In this document: piece by piece, positions 1 through 8,011 of the stretch
Numbering within the stretch: the stretch's first letter is position 1
Layout of the letters: each line of letters begins with the position of its first letter
Assembly (NCBI GenBank): GCA_031280705.1
Contig: JAITGJ010000062.1
Coordinates: forward strand, 1 to 20,749
DNA length: 20,749 nt
Source: Spirochaetaceae bacterium
GTDB taxonomy: Bacteria; Spirochaetota; Spirochaetia; Treponematales; Breznakiellaceae
Reading direction: 5' to 3'
The notes under the pieces: model-generated
What the model saw: only the letters and a program-made list of their open reading frames with translations
What the model was told of the DNA's origin: nothing
The model's database searches: none
Translations under genes and position numbers: made by a program

Positions 1-58
1 GTCAGGCTGTTTGAGGCAAAATTATGGGCAACGGTCTTCCACGCTTTCATGTGAATGT

Positions 59-88
59 ATACTATAAGCGTTTTATATAAACTGTCAA
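59..88 (-). promoter_or_regulatory. Strong sigma70-type promoter firing off the left edge
   Basis: On the minus strand a perfect -35 TTGACA (88-83) is followed, after 16 bases, by TATAGT (66-61); with an 18-base spacer TAGTAT (64-59) would serve equally. Transcription would start near position 54 and run leftward out of the window. The first minus-strand ATG is at position 50 (reading MKAWKTVAHNFASNS before the edge) and has no ribosome binding site, so the transcript is either leaderless or a non-coding RNA. The product cannot be identified from 50 bases. Confidence 0.55.
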
Positions 89-132
89 GTGTATTTTCCC
101 CAAAAAGTGAAAAAAAGCGGCATATTCAGGGC

Positions 133-161
133 TTGACAAAATCGGGAAAACCCCGCAGACT
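133..161 (+). promoter_or_regulatory. Probable promoter of the rsgA leader transcript
   Basis: A perfect TTGACA (133-138) is followed by a 17-base spacer and a poor -10 hexamer, CAGACT (156-161, 3 of 6 consensus positions). A transcript from here would start near 168 and include the 9-codon reading frame at 199, the foldable segment 229-330 and then rsgA. The -35 box is convincing and the -10 is weak, so the exact start is uncertain. Confidence 0.4.
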
Positions 162-198
162 GGGCTGTACGAAAATTTCTGTCTGCAAGGAGGAATAT

Positions 199-228
199 AT
201 GTCTAAACGGGTTGCTGCCCTCCCCTAA
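199..228 (+). CDS. Candidate 9-residue leader peptide upstream of rsgA
   Basis: An ATG at 199 is preceded at ideal spacing by AAGGAGG (187-193), the best ribosome binding site in the window. It opens a frame of nine codons, MSKRVAALP, ending in TAA at 226-228. The base directly after the stop begins the 5' arm of a long inverted repeat (229-330). A ribosome terminating here would physically cover that arm, which is the geometry of leader-peptide control. The peptide has no run of a single amino acid typical of classical biosynthetic attenuators. It could instead be the remnant of a gene broken by a frameshift, because the +2-shifted frame stays open into rsgA. Expression is unproven. Confidence 0.35.
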   Translation: MSKRVAALP

Positions 229-330
229 CCGCATACCGCGGAAATTACTACGTTACCGGAAGCCTCGTTCGTGCCGCCGTTCAACGGGATGGCCCGGGGG
301 TTTTCCGCGCGCAGCGCTCCGGGTATGCGG
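229..330 (+). promoter_or_regulatory. Foldable RNA leader between micro-ORF and rsgA
   Basis: CCGCATACC (229-237) is the exact reverse complement of GGTATGCGG (322-330). Immediately inside, GCGGAAA (238-244) is the exact complement of TTTCCGC (302-308). The two stems would stack to 16 base pairs with a bulge (309-321) that can itself form a small GCG/CGC hairpin. A further CCGTT/AACGG hairpin lies near the apex. I could not match it to TPP, SAM, cobalamin, glycine, lysine or SRP RNA consensus motifs. It lies 36 bases before the rsgA ribosome binding site. Structure is inferred from sequence complementarity only. Confidence 0.4.
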
Positions 331-374
331 TCTCCACGCACCTTTTGACGGCGCAAGCCATATCTGGAGGAATC

Positions 375-1454
375 ATGATCAATCTTTATGAATACGGCTT
401 CACGGAGGCGGAAGAAAAAGCGGCGGGGGCATACCCGGCGCATCTGCTTCCCGGAAGGATTATTGAAGTACAGCGCGGCCGTTACTGCGCCGTAACCCCC
501 GCGGGTGAAGTTTCGGCGGAACTGCGGGGCAGTTTTGCCCACGCGCTGGAACAGGGCGCGGACTTTCCCGCAGTGGGGGATTTTGTGATGCTTGCCCACA
601 ATCCGCGCGGCGCGTCTCTCATTTCCGCCCTGCTGCCCCGCCGCACGCGGTTTTCCCGGGCAAATTTCGGCGGGCACAGCGAGGGATACGCAAAAAATGT
701 CCGGGAAGAAGTAACGGCGGCGAACTTTGACGTGGTTTTTATCGTCATGTCCATAAACCGCGATTTTAACCTGAGCCGCGCGGCGCGGTATCTGACGGCG
801 GTCCGGCAGAGCGGGGCCGCGCCGGTGTTTCTCCTCTCAAAGGCGGACCTCGCGGGCGCGGCGGGAAAGGCGGAGGAACTCCGCGCCATCGCCGGGGCCG
901 TCCCGGTCATTTCCGTAAGCAGTAAAACCGGCGCGGGGCTTCCGGGTCTTGCGCCGTATCTTGCACCCGCAAAAACTGTTGTGTTTCTCGGCTCGTCCGG
1001 CGTGGGGAAGTCTTCGCTTCTTAACGCGCTTATGGGCGAAACGGTGATGACGGTAAAGGCCATCCGGGAAAACGACAGCCGGGGACGGCATACCACGACC
1101 CACCGGCAGCTTTTCCGGCTTCCGTCTGGGGCGCTGATAATTGATACGCCGGGAATGCGCGCGCTTGCCCTGTGGGACGCGGAAAAAGGCGCGGACGCCG
1201 CGTTTGCCGGCGCGGCGGAAATCGCTTCGCGCTGTAAATTTTCTGACTGTACCCACGGGAATGAACCCGGCTGCGCCGTGCGCGCCGCGCTTGCCGACGG
1301 GAGCCTTTCGGCGGAGGAGTGGAAGCACTGGGAAGCCCACCGGCGCGAGACGGCCTTTATCGAGGACCACGCGGCATATCTGCGGAAAAAGCGGGAGTTT
1401 TTCCGGAACATTTCCCGCCGGATGCGGCGGAACGGCGGCGGAGAGGATTGGTAA
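375..1454 (+). CDS. rsgA: Ribosome small subunit-dependent GTPase RsgA
   Basis: RsgA (YjeQ/EngC) is a cytoplasmic GTPase that binds the 30S subunit late in assembly and helps mature the decoding centre. The 359-residue product shows the family's circularly permuted GTPase order: the G4-type LSKAD near residue 154 comes before the P-loop GSSGVGKSS (about 206-214), followed by DTPG near 257. A C-terminal zinc site follows, with C287, C292, H294 and C300. An N-terminal OB-fold region (about 25-90) precedes the GTPase. I chose ATG 375 because GGAGG lies at 366-370 and homologues begin with a similar MNLxxYGF-like sequence; an in-frame TTG at 345 has no binding site. The gene appears to be transcribed alone, with a long leader that may be regulated by translation. 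Confidence 0.95.
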   Translation: MINLYEYGFTEAEEKAAGAYPAHLLPGRIIEVQRGRYCAVTPAGEVSAELRGSFAHALEQGADFPAVGDFVMLAHNPRGASLISALLPRRTRFSRANFGGHSEGYAKNVREEVTAANFDVVFIVMSINRDFNLSRAARYLTAVRQSGAAPVFLLSKADLAGAAGKAEELRAIAGAVPVISVSSKTGAGLPGLAPYLAPAKTVVFLGSSGVGKSSLLNALMGETVMTVKAIRENDSRGRHTTTHRQLFRLPSGALIIDTPGMRALALWDAEKGADAAFAGAAEIASRCKFSDCTHGNEPGCAVRAALADGSLSAEEWKHWEAHRRETAFIEDHAAYLRKKREFFRNISRRMRRNGGGEDW

Positions 1455-1467
1455 CAATTTGTCGTCT

Positions 1468-1495
1468 TGGGTTTTGCAGCTTGCCGCAAAACCCA
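1468..1495. terminator. Hairpin after rsgA
   Basis: TGGGTTTTGC (1468-1477) and GCAAAACCCA (1486-1495) form a perfect 10-bp stem with an 8-base loop, 13 bases after the rsgA stop. No T-tract follows, so it is not a canonical intrinsic terminator. It may be an RNA 3'-end stabiliser or part of a dispersed intergenic repeat, as similar arms occur at 19841-19865. Confidence 0.45.
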
Positions 1496-1496
1496 G

Positions 1497-1552
1497 GCCC
1501 ACTATCCGCACTACCCCACCCAGTACAATCCGCACGGATGCGGATAGTGGGC
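1497..1552. repeat. Intergenic palindromic element with two competing hairpins
   Basis: GCCCACTATCCGCA (1497-1510) is perfectly complementary to TGCGGATAGTGGGC (1539-1552). The 3' arm can alternatively pair with ATCCGCA at 1528-1534, giving a compact hairpin with a 4-base loop. The compact core (1528-1545) matches the centre of the palindrome at 19916-19951 at 17 of 18 positions. This suggests a dispersed repeat family rather than a gene-specific signal. It lies just upstream of the uvrA promoter. Confidence 0.5.
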
Positions 1553-1561
1553 AGCGCGTCC

Positions 1562-1591
1562 TTGAAAAAGTGCGCCGGACCGGGGTACACT
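1562..1591 (+). promoter_or_regulatory. uvrA promoter, probably leaderless
   Basis: TTGAAA (1562-1567), an 18-base spacer and TACACT (1586-1591) form a good sigma70-type promoter. The -10 box ends seven bases before the uvrA ATG at 1599, so transcription should begin at or next to the start codon. No Shine-Dalgarno sequence precedes the ATG. No LexA/SOS-type box was recognised. Confidence 0.5.
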
Positions 1592-1598
1592 GGCCGGC

Positions 1599-4475
1599 AT
1601 GGACAAACTGATTATCAGGGGCGCCCGGGAGCACAACCTGAAAAATATCGACCTGGAGCTCCCCCGGGATCGCCTGATCGTCATTTCGGGAATTTCCGGC
1701 TCCGGCAAAAGTTCGCTGGCCTTTGATACGATTTTTGCCGAGGGCCAAAGGCGGTATGTGGAAAGCCTTTCCGCCTACGCGCGCCAGTTTCTGGGACGGA
1801 TGGACAAGCCGGACCTTGATTATATCGAGGGGCTTTCTCCCGCTATTTCCATTGAGCAGAAAACCACGCACCGCAATCCCCGCTCCACCGTGGGGACGGT
1901 AACGGAAATATACGATTACTACCGGCTTCTTTTTGCGCGGACCGGCGTTCCCCACTGCCCCGAATGCGGGCGGGAGATACGGGAACAGCCGGTGGACCTG
2001 ATCGTCGACACCATTTTGCATCTTGAGGAGGGAAGCCGGATACAGCTCCTCGCACCGGTTATCCGGGGAAGAAAGGGCGAACACCAGAAAATTGTCGAAG
2101 ATGCGCGGAAGGCGGGCTTTGCCCGGGCGCGGATAGACGGCCTTCTGGTAAGCCTTGACGATGACATAAAACTTGAAAAACAGAAAAAACATTCGGTAGA
2201 AATTGTGGTAGACCGCCTGGTCATCGCGCCGGATATACGGGGCCGCCTTGCGGAATCCGTGGAGGCCACGCTCCAGGCGGCGGACGGCGTCATGCTGGTG
2301 CTGGAGCAGAAACCCGACGGAACCACGGCGGAACATTTTTTTTCCCAGAAAAATTCCTGTCCGGACTGCGGCATCTCGATTCCCGAACTCCAGCCGCGCC
2401 TCTTTTCCTTCAACAATCCCTATGGCGCGTGTCCCGCCTGTACGGGGCTGGGCGCAAAGCTGGAATTTGATCCGGGCCTGGTAATCCCGAACCGGGGACT
2501 TTCCTTTAACGAGGGCGGCTGCATTCCCTACAATCCCGATTCACCCTGGTTCCGCAGTAAATTTGAAGGGCTGGCAAAATATTACAAATTCAGCCTGGAT
2601 ACGCCCTTTGACGAATTGCCAAAAAAAATAATGAACATGATTTTCTACGGCACGGAAGATCAGATTACCTTCAAATATGAAAACCGGGACGGCACCAATT
2701 ACGCTTCCTACCGTTCGGAATTTCCGGGCATACTCGCGGAACTGAAACGCCGCTATCTTGAAACCCAGTCGCCGGGGGTAAAGGAATGGCTTGAAAAATT
2801 CATGAGCCAGAAACCCTGCGAGGAGTGCGGCGGCAGGCGGCTGCGGAAAGAAGCGCTCGGCGTTACGGTGGGCGGGCGGAACATCTGGGAGCTTTCAAAT
2901 CTTTCCGTTACGGACAGCATTAAATTCTTCGATGCGGTACAGTTTTCAAAAAATGAACGAAAAATTGCCGGGCAGATACTCAAGGAGATAAACGCCCGGC
3001 TCGGCTTTATGCGGAATGTCGGGCTTGAGTACCTTACGCTGGAGCGGAAATCCGCGACGCTTTCCGGCGGGGAGGCACAGCGCATACGCCTTGCCACGCA
3101 GATAGGTTCAAGCCTGGTGGGCGTGCTCTATATTCTGGACGAGCCTTCTATCGGGCTGCATCAGCGGGACAACCAGAAATTGATAGATACGCTGCTGTAC
3201 CTTCGCGATCTGGGGAACACGCTTATCGTAGTGGAGCACGATGAACAGACGCTCCGCACGGCGGATTATCTGGTGGACATGGGCCCCGGCGCGGGGGTAC
3301 ACGGCGGCGCGGTGGTGGCACAGGGAACGCCGGCAGAAGTGATGCGTGTCGACACGAGCCTTACGGGAAAATATCTTGCGGGTACGCTCACCATGGATAT
3401 GCCGGCGGAGCGCAGAAAAAACGGCGGCAAAGTAATACGGCTCCGCGGCGTTGAAGAACACAATCTGAAAAACATTGACGTTACCATTCCCCTGGGGATA
3501 TTTACCTGCATAACCGGCGTGTCCGGTTCGGGAAAATCAACGCTGCTTACGGATGTGCTGTACCCCGCGCTCGTCAACCGCATCGGCCAGGCGTCCCGCC
3601 CCGAAGGCTCCTACAAAAAACTTGAGGGCGCGGAACATATCGACAAGGTTATCGACATCGATCAAAGCCCCATCGGCCGCACGCCCCGTTCCAATCCCGT
3701 TACCTATGTGGAAGTTTTTACTGCCATCAGAAATTTATTCGCGGGACTTCCCGAAGCGCGGATGCGGGGTTACAAAAGCGGCCGCTTTTCCTTCAACGTG
3801 CGGGGCGGCCGCTGCGAAAACTGCGAAGGGGACGGCACCATCAAAATCGAGATGAATTTTCTGCCCGATGTGTACATTACCTGCGATGTATGCCACGGAC
3901 AGCGTTTTAACCGCGAAACCCTGGAAATACGCTACCGGGGAAAAAATATCGCCGATGTGCTGGACATGACCATTGAGGAAGCGGCCGAATTTTTTGCGCC
4001 CATTCCGCAGATCGCGCACAAAATGAAAACCCTCCTTTCCGTGGGGCTTGGCTATGTAAAACTCGGACAGTCGGCGCTTACCCTGTCCGGCGGCGAAGCA
4101 CAGCGCGTCAAACTTGCACTCGAACTTTCAAAGCGGTCAACAGGAAAAACGCTTTACATTCTGGATGAACCGACAACGGGCCTTCACTTTGCCGATGTAA
4201 AACAGCTTATGGCAGTAATTCAGCAGTTGGTGAATCAGGGCAACACGGTTGTCATGATAGAACACAATCTTGATGTGCTGCTCCAGGCCGATCATATTAT
4301 TGATTTGGGACCCGAAGGCGGAGAGAAGGGCGGCACGGTTATTGCCACGGGAACCCCGGAAGCAATTGCCGAAGCTCCCGCGTCGTGGACGGGGAAGTAT
4401 ATCCGGGAAATGCTTGACCGCCGGGAGCGCACCGGTTCAGCCGCGCGGGGCAAAAGGGCGCATTCCCGGCAATGA
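1599..4475 (+). CDS. uvrA: Excinuclease ABC subunit A (UvrA)
   Basis: UvrA is the damage-recognition ATPase of nucleotide excision repair; as a dimer it scans DNA, loads UvrB and then leaves. The 958-residue protein has the normal length and architecture. The first Walker A is GISGSGKSS (31-39) and the second is GVSGSGKS near 640. The two ABC signatures LSGGEAQR are near 488 and 829, each followed by ILDEPSIGL or ILDEPTTGL. Zinc-binding Cys pairs are CPEC near 119, CPDC near 254 with CPAC near 281, CEEC near 406, and CENC/CDVC near 739-767. The start at 1599 gives the standard family N-terminus MDKLIIRGAREHNLKN. It has no ribosome binding site, but a promoter -10 box lies just upstream, so a leaderless message is likely. 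Its stop overlaps the next gene by four bases. Confidence 0.98.
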   Translation: MDKLIIRGAREHNLKNIDLELPRDRLIVISGISGSGKSSLAFDTIFAEGQRRYVESLSAYARQFLGRMDKPDLDYIEGLSPAISIEQKTTHRNPRSTVGTVTEIYDYYRLLFARTGVPHCPECGREIREQPVDLIVDTILHLEEGSRIQLLAPVIRGRKGEHQKIVEDARKAGFARARIDGLLVSLDDDIKLEKQKKHSVEIVVDRLVIAPDIRGRLAESVEATLQAADGVMLVLEQKPDGTTAEHFFSQKNSCPDCGISIPELQPRLFSFNNPYGACPACTGLGAKLEFDPGLVIPNRGLSFNEGGCIPYNPDSPWFRSKFEGLAKYYKFSLDTPFDELPKKIMNMIFYGTEDQITFKYENRDGTNYASYRSEFPGILAELKRRYLETQSPGVKEWLEKFMSQKPCEECGGRRLRKEALGVTVGGRNIWELSNLSVTDSIKFFDAVQFSKNERKIAGQILKEINARLGFMRNVGLEYLTLERKSATLSGGEAQRIRLATQIGSSLVGVLYILDEPSIGLHQRDNQKLIDTLLYLRDLGNTLIVVEHDEQTLRTADYLVDMGPGAGVHGGAVVAQGTPAEVMRVDTSLTGKYLAGTLTMDMPAERRKNGGKVIRLRGVEEHNLKNIDVTIPLGIFTCITGVSGSGKSTLLTDVLYPALVNRIGQASRPEGSYKKLEGAEHIDKVIDIDQSPIGRTPRSNPVTYVEVFTAIRNLFAGLPEARMRGYKSGRFSFNVRGGRCENCEGDGTIKIEMNFLPDVYITCDVCHGQRFNRETLEIRYRGKNIADVLDMTIEEAAEFFAPIPQIAHKMKTLLSVGLGYVKLGQSALTLSGGEAQRVKLALELSKRSTGKTLYILDEPTTGLHFADVKQLMAVIQQLVNQGNTVVMIEHNLDVLLQADHIIDLGPEGGEKGGTVIATGTPEAIAEAPASWTGKYIREMLDRRERTGSAARGKRAHSRQ

Positions 4476-7400
4476 TAAAACGCGGGCGGCCCGCGGTATG
4501 CGCGGCGATAGTGTTGTTGGCGGCGTCCCTGCCGTTCAGACTTTTCGCACAGGAAAACACGTCCATAGAGGACGCGCCGGCGGGAATGGAGGCAGCGCCT
4601 TCCCCGGAAGCGATGACGCCGGCGGAGACCGCCGAAGACGGCGGCGCGGCCGTGGAACAAATGCCGCCGGAGCCGGAGCTTACCCCCGAACAGAAAATCT
4701 TCGATATGGATATTCGCACATCCTCGCTCATCGAGCTTGCCGCCTGGTGCCGGAGTCTTGGCCTGAGCGAAGGCGGAAACCGGGACAGTCTTGCCGCGCG
4801 GCTTAGGGAATATTATGGCATTGTTCTTCCTCCGGCGGCGGAAACGGCAAAAGAACAGAGAATTATCACCATTGAATCCGCCCGGCTTACCGAATACTTT
4901 ACCTTGACCGAACTTGACGAAGAATACGCGCGACTGCGGGGCGAGGTGCGCATCAGCCTGCGGGAAGGAGAAGCGACGCACCGGATTGAGGCGGAGGAAA
5001 TTCTCTACAACCGCACCCGCAATATGATGACCGCATCCGGAAACGTGTATTATGTCAAGGAAGATGGAGACACGACGGAAACATTCCGGGGCGAAACCAT
5101 AACGGTCGATCTTGATAACTGGTCCGGCGTTTTTGCCAACAGTGTTTCCGAACGCGCCGTGTCGGGAGACGAAACGGCTTACCGGTTTGCCGGAAAGCTG
5201 ATCAGCCGTACCGGCGAGGATACAACCGTGCTGAGCGGCGCGGTGATCACCAACGCCGGAACCGATGAACCCTTCTGGTCAATATCGGCGTCAAAACTGT
5301 GGCTGCTTCCCGGTTCGGATTTTGCGATAGTAAATGTCGTGCTCAAAGTGGGAGAAATCCCCCTGCTCTGGCTCCCGGCGTTTTTCTGGCCTTCCGATGA
5401 AGTGGTGTTTCACCCGGTGCTGGGGACGCGCACCCGGGAAGGGAGTTTTCTGCAGACCACGACATACATTCTGGGCCGCCCGAAAACCGCCGCCACCGAA
5501 AGTTCCATCACCAAAATTCTGGGAAGCAGCGCGGGCATGGAACAGGAACGCGAAGGTATTTTTCTGCGCAGTACCGGGCGCAGGCGGCGGGACACCAACG
5601 CGGCGCGGCTTTCGGTACTGCTTGATGTATATACCAATCTGGGCGCGTTCATGGGCGTTGACCTGGGCCTCCCCGCCAAAGCGCCGCTTGGCGCGATAGA
5701 GCTGTTCGCGGGCGTGGGTCTCAGCAGAAATATCTATCCGCCCGGCAGCGGATTTTCAAGCCACACGCCGTTTCCCAATCTGGACGGAGAAAGCGAATGG
5801 AACAGCGCCCGCTTCTTTTCCGTAACGCTGCCTGTGCGCTACCGTTTTAAATTTTCAGGTTCCATTGCGGGCCAGCCCGGTTCCTTTTCATGGAACTTTC
5901 CCTACTACTCCGACCCGTTGGTGGATCGCGATTTTATGAACCGTTCCGAATCCATGGACTTTATGAAAATGCTGCAGCAGGGCAGCGCACAGGATACTAC
6001 TTCAGAAATTAGCCCGCTTGGAAATTATTCTTGGCAGTTAAGCGGCAGCCTCAATCCGCGCATCGAATGGCTCGCTCCGTTTGTTACCGATTTTCATTTT
6101 TCAAGCATCTCAAGCAGCCTGGAGTTCGGCCAGATTTCGAGAAGTCCGCTTCCTCCAAGCATTGCTCCGGGAAAAACCATCCCGTCTGACTCACCGGACG
6201 CACTGTTTTACTTTCCCCGCCATCTTTCCATTATGTCGGTCAGCGCCGTTATCCGGGGAACCCCGGTTCAGACCGGACAGAGTCCGGCCCGGGGCGCGCC
6301 GGCGGGAAACGAAAACGGAGAGAAGCGGGAAGATCCCCTCTTCGGCATCGGCACGGTTCCTTCTCCCTTTGAAACACCGTCTGCGGACGGCGTTGTGCCC
6401 GGCGGATCCGCCGCCGCCGATACGCCGGGCGCCGGTAATACTGACGCCGCGCTGCGTCCAGAGGCGCTCAGCGCCCGCTTCGATCTTCCCCGCACGGGAA
6501 ACATGGCGCTTTCCTGGACCTATCAGCTCAATCCGTCCTTTTCCTCAAATCTTGATTTCGGGTATTCCGCCTGGCGTGAACCTGATGATGTTTCGTGGAG
6601 CGATGTCGCTTCTGTTCTTACCGGTGTCAAAACCGACGGCAATACGGCGATTACGCTGAATGACAGCGGCGCCGGTTTTTATGATTTTTCTGTCCGGGCA
6701 AACGGCAATCTGGCGTGGCAGGATTACAGTTATATGGATGATGCGGCGGTAAACTTTAACACGGTAGACAAGCGAAATGACGCCTGGCGGCGCGTGTACA
6801 GTTCCCGCGCTTTTTCTACTTTCGGGGAAACAAGCCTGACACTAAAACCGCTCTACTGGAATTCCGTGTTGTCCGGGACCAGTGTCCAGTACAGCCTGCG
6901 CGGGCTTGTCGCAAAATCGGCATACCGCGCTCCGGCAATTGTTCCCGGATCTCCGATAGAGGACCCGGTGTATGATGTTGAATGGGGCGGCTGGACAAAG
7001 GAGCGCATCGAGCTTCACCAGACAGCCCTCTATTTTTCCGCTTCGATTATGGATAAACTGCAGACGCTGTCGCTGGTTACGGAACTGCCGCCCCGGGACA
7101 TGGCCGTTACCGGAACCGCCACCTTCCGCGCCTGGGTTTCCGAAACAACGCTGCGGGAACGGATCATCGAACCTTTTGACGATACAAAGCGCATTTTTGA
7201 ACCGCTCACCATAACAGAAACGCTGCGTTTTGCTTCCCGCTATTATTTCCAGCAGAGCCTTACCTATGATCCTGAGCTTGATGATTTTACCTGGCTTTCC
7301 TCCAGCCTGGTTCTTGCCGGGTTCAGCGCCACCTACAGCATGTCTCGCGCAGCGACCTATTCCCTCAGCAACGCTTCGGGCCGCTACACCTGGATAACCG

Positions 7401-7963
7401 GGCCGGTATCGTTCAGCCCCCGTGAATTCCGCCTGGGATATGCCGAAAGTTTCAAAAAGAACGCTTTTATCTGGGACTGGCTTTCTGTCGATCTTAATAT
7501 CAGTACCGCCCTTACGATGGACCTCCAGCGGTACACCAGTTCGCGCTTTAATTTTGATCTCCGCCTTTCGCTCAGCATTACGAAATTTCTCGATCTGTCC
7601 ATCAGTACCAGTTCGGCAAATGACCGGGTGTTCCGGTATTTTCAGGATCTGCCCTTTTTCGATTTTCCCCTGACACTGCCGGGAGAAACAAACATTTTGC
7701 TGGATTTGCTGAATTCGTTCCGCTTCGATGACGAAGCCCTGCGGAGAAGTTCGGGTTTTAAGCTGAAATCATTTACCCTGAGCGCGGCCCACTATATGGG
7801 CGACTGGACCGCAAAACTGGGCGTAACCCTTACGCCCTACCTAGACGCGGCTGCGGGACAGTACAGTTTTAATACCCAAATCACCTTCCTGGTACAGTGG
7901 GTGCCCATACCGGAAATAAAACTCGACTCGATATACGACAAGGAGATATGGCAGACCCGCTAA
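4472..7963 (+). CDS. LptD/OstA-like outer-membrane beta-barrel protein
   Basis: The 1163-residue product is probably the spirochaetal LptD-like protein (related to T. pallidum TP0515), a large outer-membrane barrel with a periplasmic OstA/LptA-like domain. In LPS-producing bacteria LptD inserts LPS into the outer membrane; several treponemes lack classical LPS, so the cargo here is open. It has a signal peptide (about 1-26, cleavage plausible after LFA before QEN) and a Pro/Glu/Ala-rich linker (30-75). A SAP-like helix pair follows (81-115), then an OstA-like region rich in AEEILYN and ASGNVYY motifs (about 130-300). The rest consists of long aromatic, alternating strands to the C-terminus. 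A Gly/Pro/Ala-rich insertion (about 600-665) interrupts the barrel region. The ATG overlaps the uvrA stop (ATGA), implying translational coupling. Confidence 0.8.
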   Translation: MIKRGRPAVCAAIVLLAASLPFRLFAQENTSIEDAPAGMEAAPSPEAMTPAETAEDGGAAVEQMPPEPELTPEQKIFDMDIRTSSLIELAAWCRSLGLSEGGNRDSLAARLREYYGIVLPPAAETAKEQRIITIESARLTEYFTLTELDEEYARLRGEVRISLREGEATHRIEAEEILYNRTRNMMTASGNVYYVKEDGDTTETFRGETITVDLDNWSGVFANSVSERAVSGDETAYRFAGKLISRTGEDTTVLSGAVITNAGTDEPFWSISASKLWLLPGSDFAIVNVVLKVGEIPLLWLPAFFWPSDEVVFHPVLGTRTREGSFLQTTTYILGRPKTAATESSITKILGSSAGMEQEREGIFLRSTGRRRRDTNAARLSVLLDVYTNLGAFMGVDLGLPAKAPLGAIELFAGVGLSRNIYPPGSGFSSHTPFPNLDGESEWNSARFFSVTLPVRYRFKFSGSIAGQPGSFSWNFPYYSDPLVDRDFMNRSESMDFMKMLQQGSAQDTTSEISPLGNYSWQLSGSLNPRIEWLAPFVTDFHFSSISSSLEFGQISRSPLPPSIAPGKTIPSDSPDALFYFPRHLSIMSVSAVIRGTPVQTGQSPARGAPAGNENGEKREDPLFGIGTVPSPFETPSADGVVPGGSAAADTPGAGNTDAALRPEALSARFDLPRTGNMALSWTYQLNPSFSSNLDFGYSAWREPDDVSWSDVASVLTGVKTDGNTAITLNDSGAGFYDFSVRANGNLAWQDYSYMDDAAVNFNTVDKRNDAWRRVYSSRAFSTFGETSLTLKPLYWNSVLSGTSVQYSLRGLVAKSAYRAPAIVPGSPIEDPVYDVEWGGWTKERIELHQTALYFSASIMDKLQTLSLVTELPPRDMAVTGTATFRAWVSETTLRERIIEPFDDTKRIFEPLTITETLRFASRYYFQQSLTYDPELDDFTWLSSSLVLAGFSATYSMSRAATYSLSNASGRYTWITGPVSFSPREFRLGYAESFKKNAFIWDWLSVDLNISTALTMDLQRYTSSRFNFDLRLSLSITKFLDLSISTSSANDRVFRYFQDLPFFDFPLTLPGETNILLDLLNSFRFDDEALRRSSGFKLKSFTLSAAHYMGDWTAKLGVTLTPYLDAAAGQYSFNTQITFLVQWVPIPEIKLDSIYDKEIWQTR

Positions 7964-7982
7964 ACGCCGTCCGCGCCCGTTA

Positions 7983-8009
7983 TTCCGGCGCCGCCGCCCC
8001 GGCGGTTAA
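7983..8009. terminator. GC-rich hairpin between convergent genes
   Basis: In the 48-base gap between the convergent LptD-like gene and transporter, CCGCC and GGCGG arms around a short C-rich loop can pair, followed on the plus strand by TTAATGTTA. It may end transcription from both sides. The T-tract is poor, so this is a weak call. Confidence 0.3.
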
Positions 8010-8011
8010 TG

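Noticed and set aside
229..330. tRNA, SRP RNA or known riboswitch
   Set aside because: No T-loop GTTCGAATC-like motif, no SRP GGAAG/AGCAG internal-loop pair and none of the common riboswitch consensus cores; kept only as an unassigned foldable leader.
345..374. TTG start for RsgA ten codons upstream
   Set aside because: No ribosome binding site there, while GGAGG lies at correct spacing before ATG 375.
837..2336. A 499-codon minus-strand frame opposite rsgA and uvrA
   Set aside because: It crosses two real genes and a spacer in antisense, is Arg/Pro-rich low-information sequence and has no start context.
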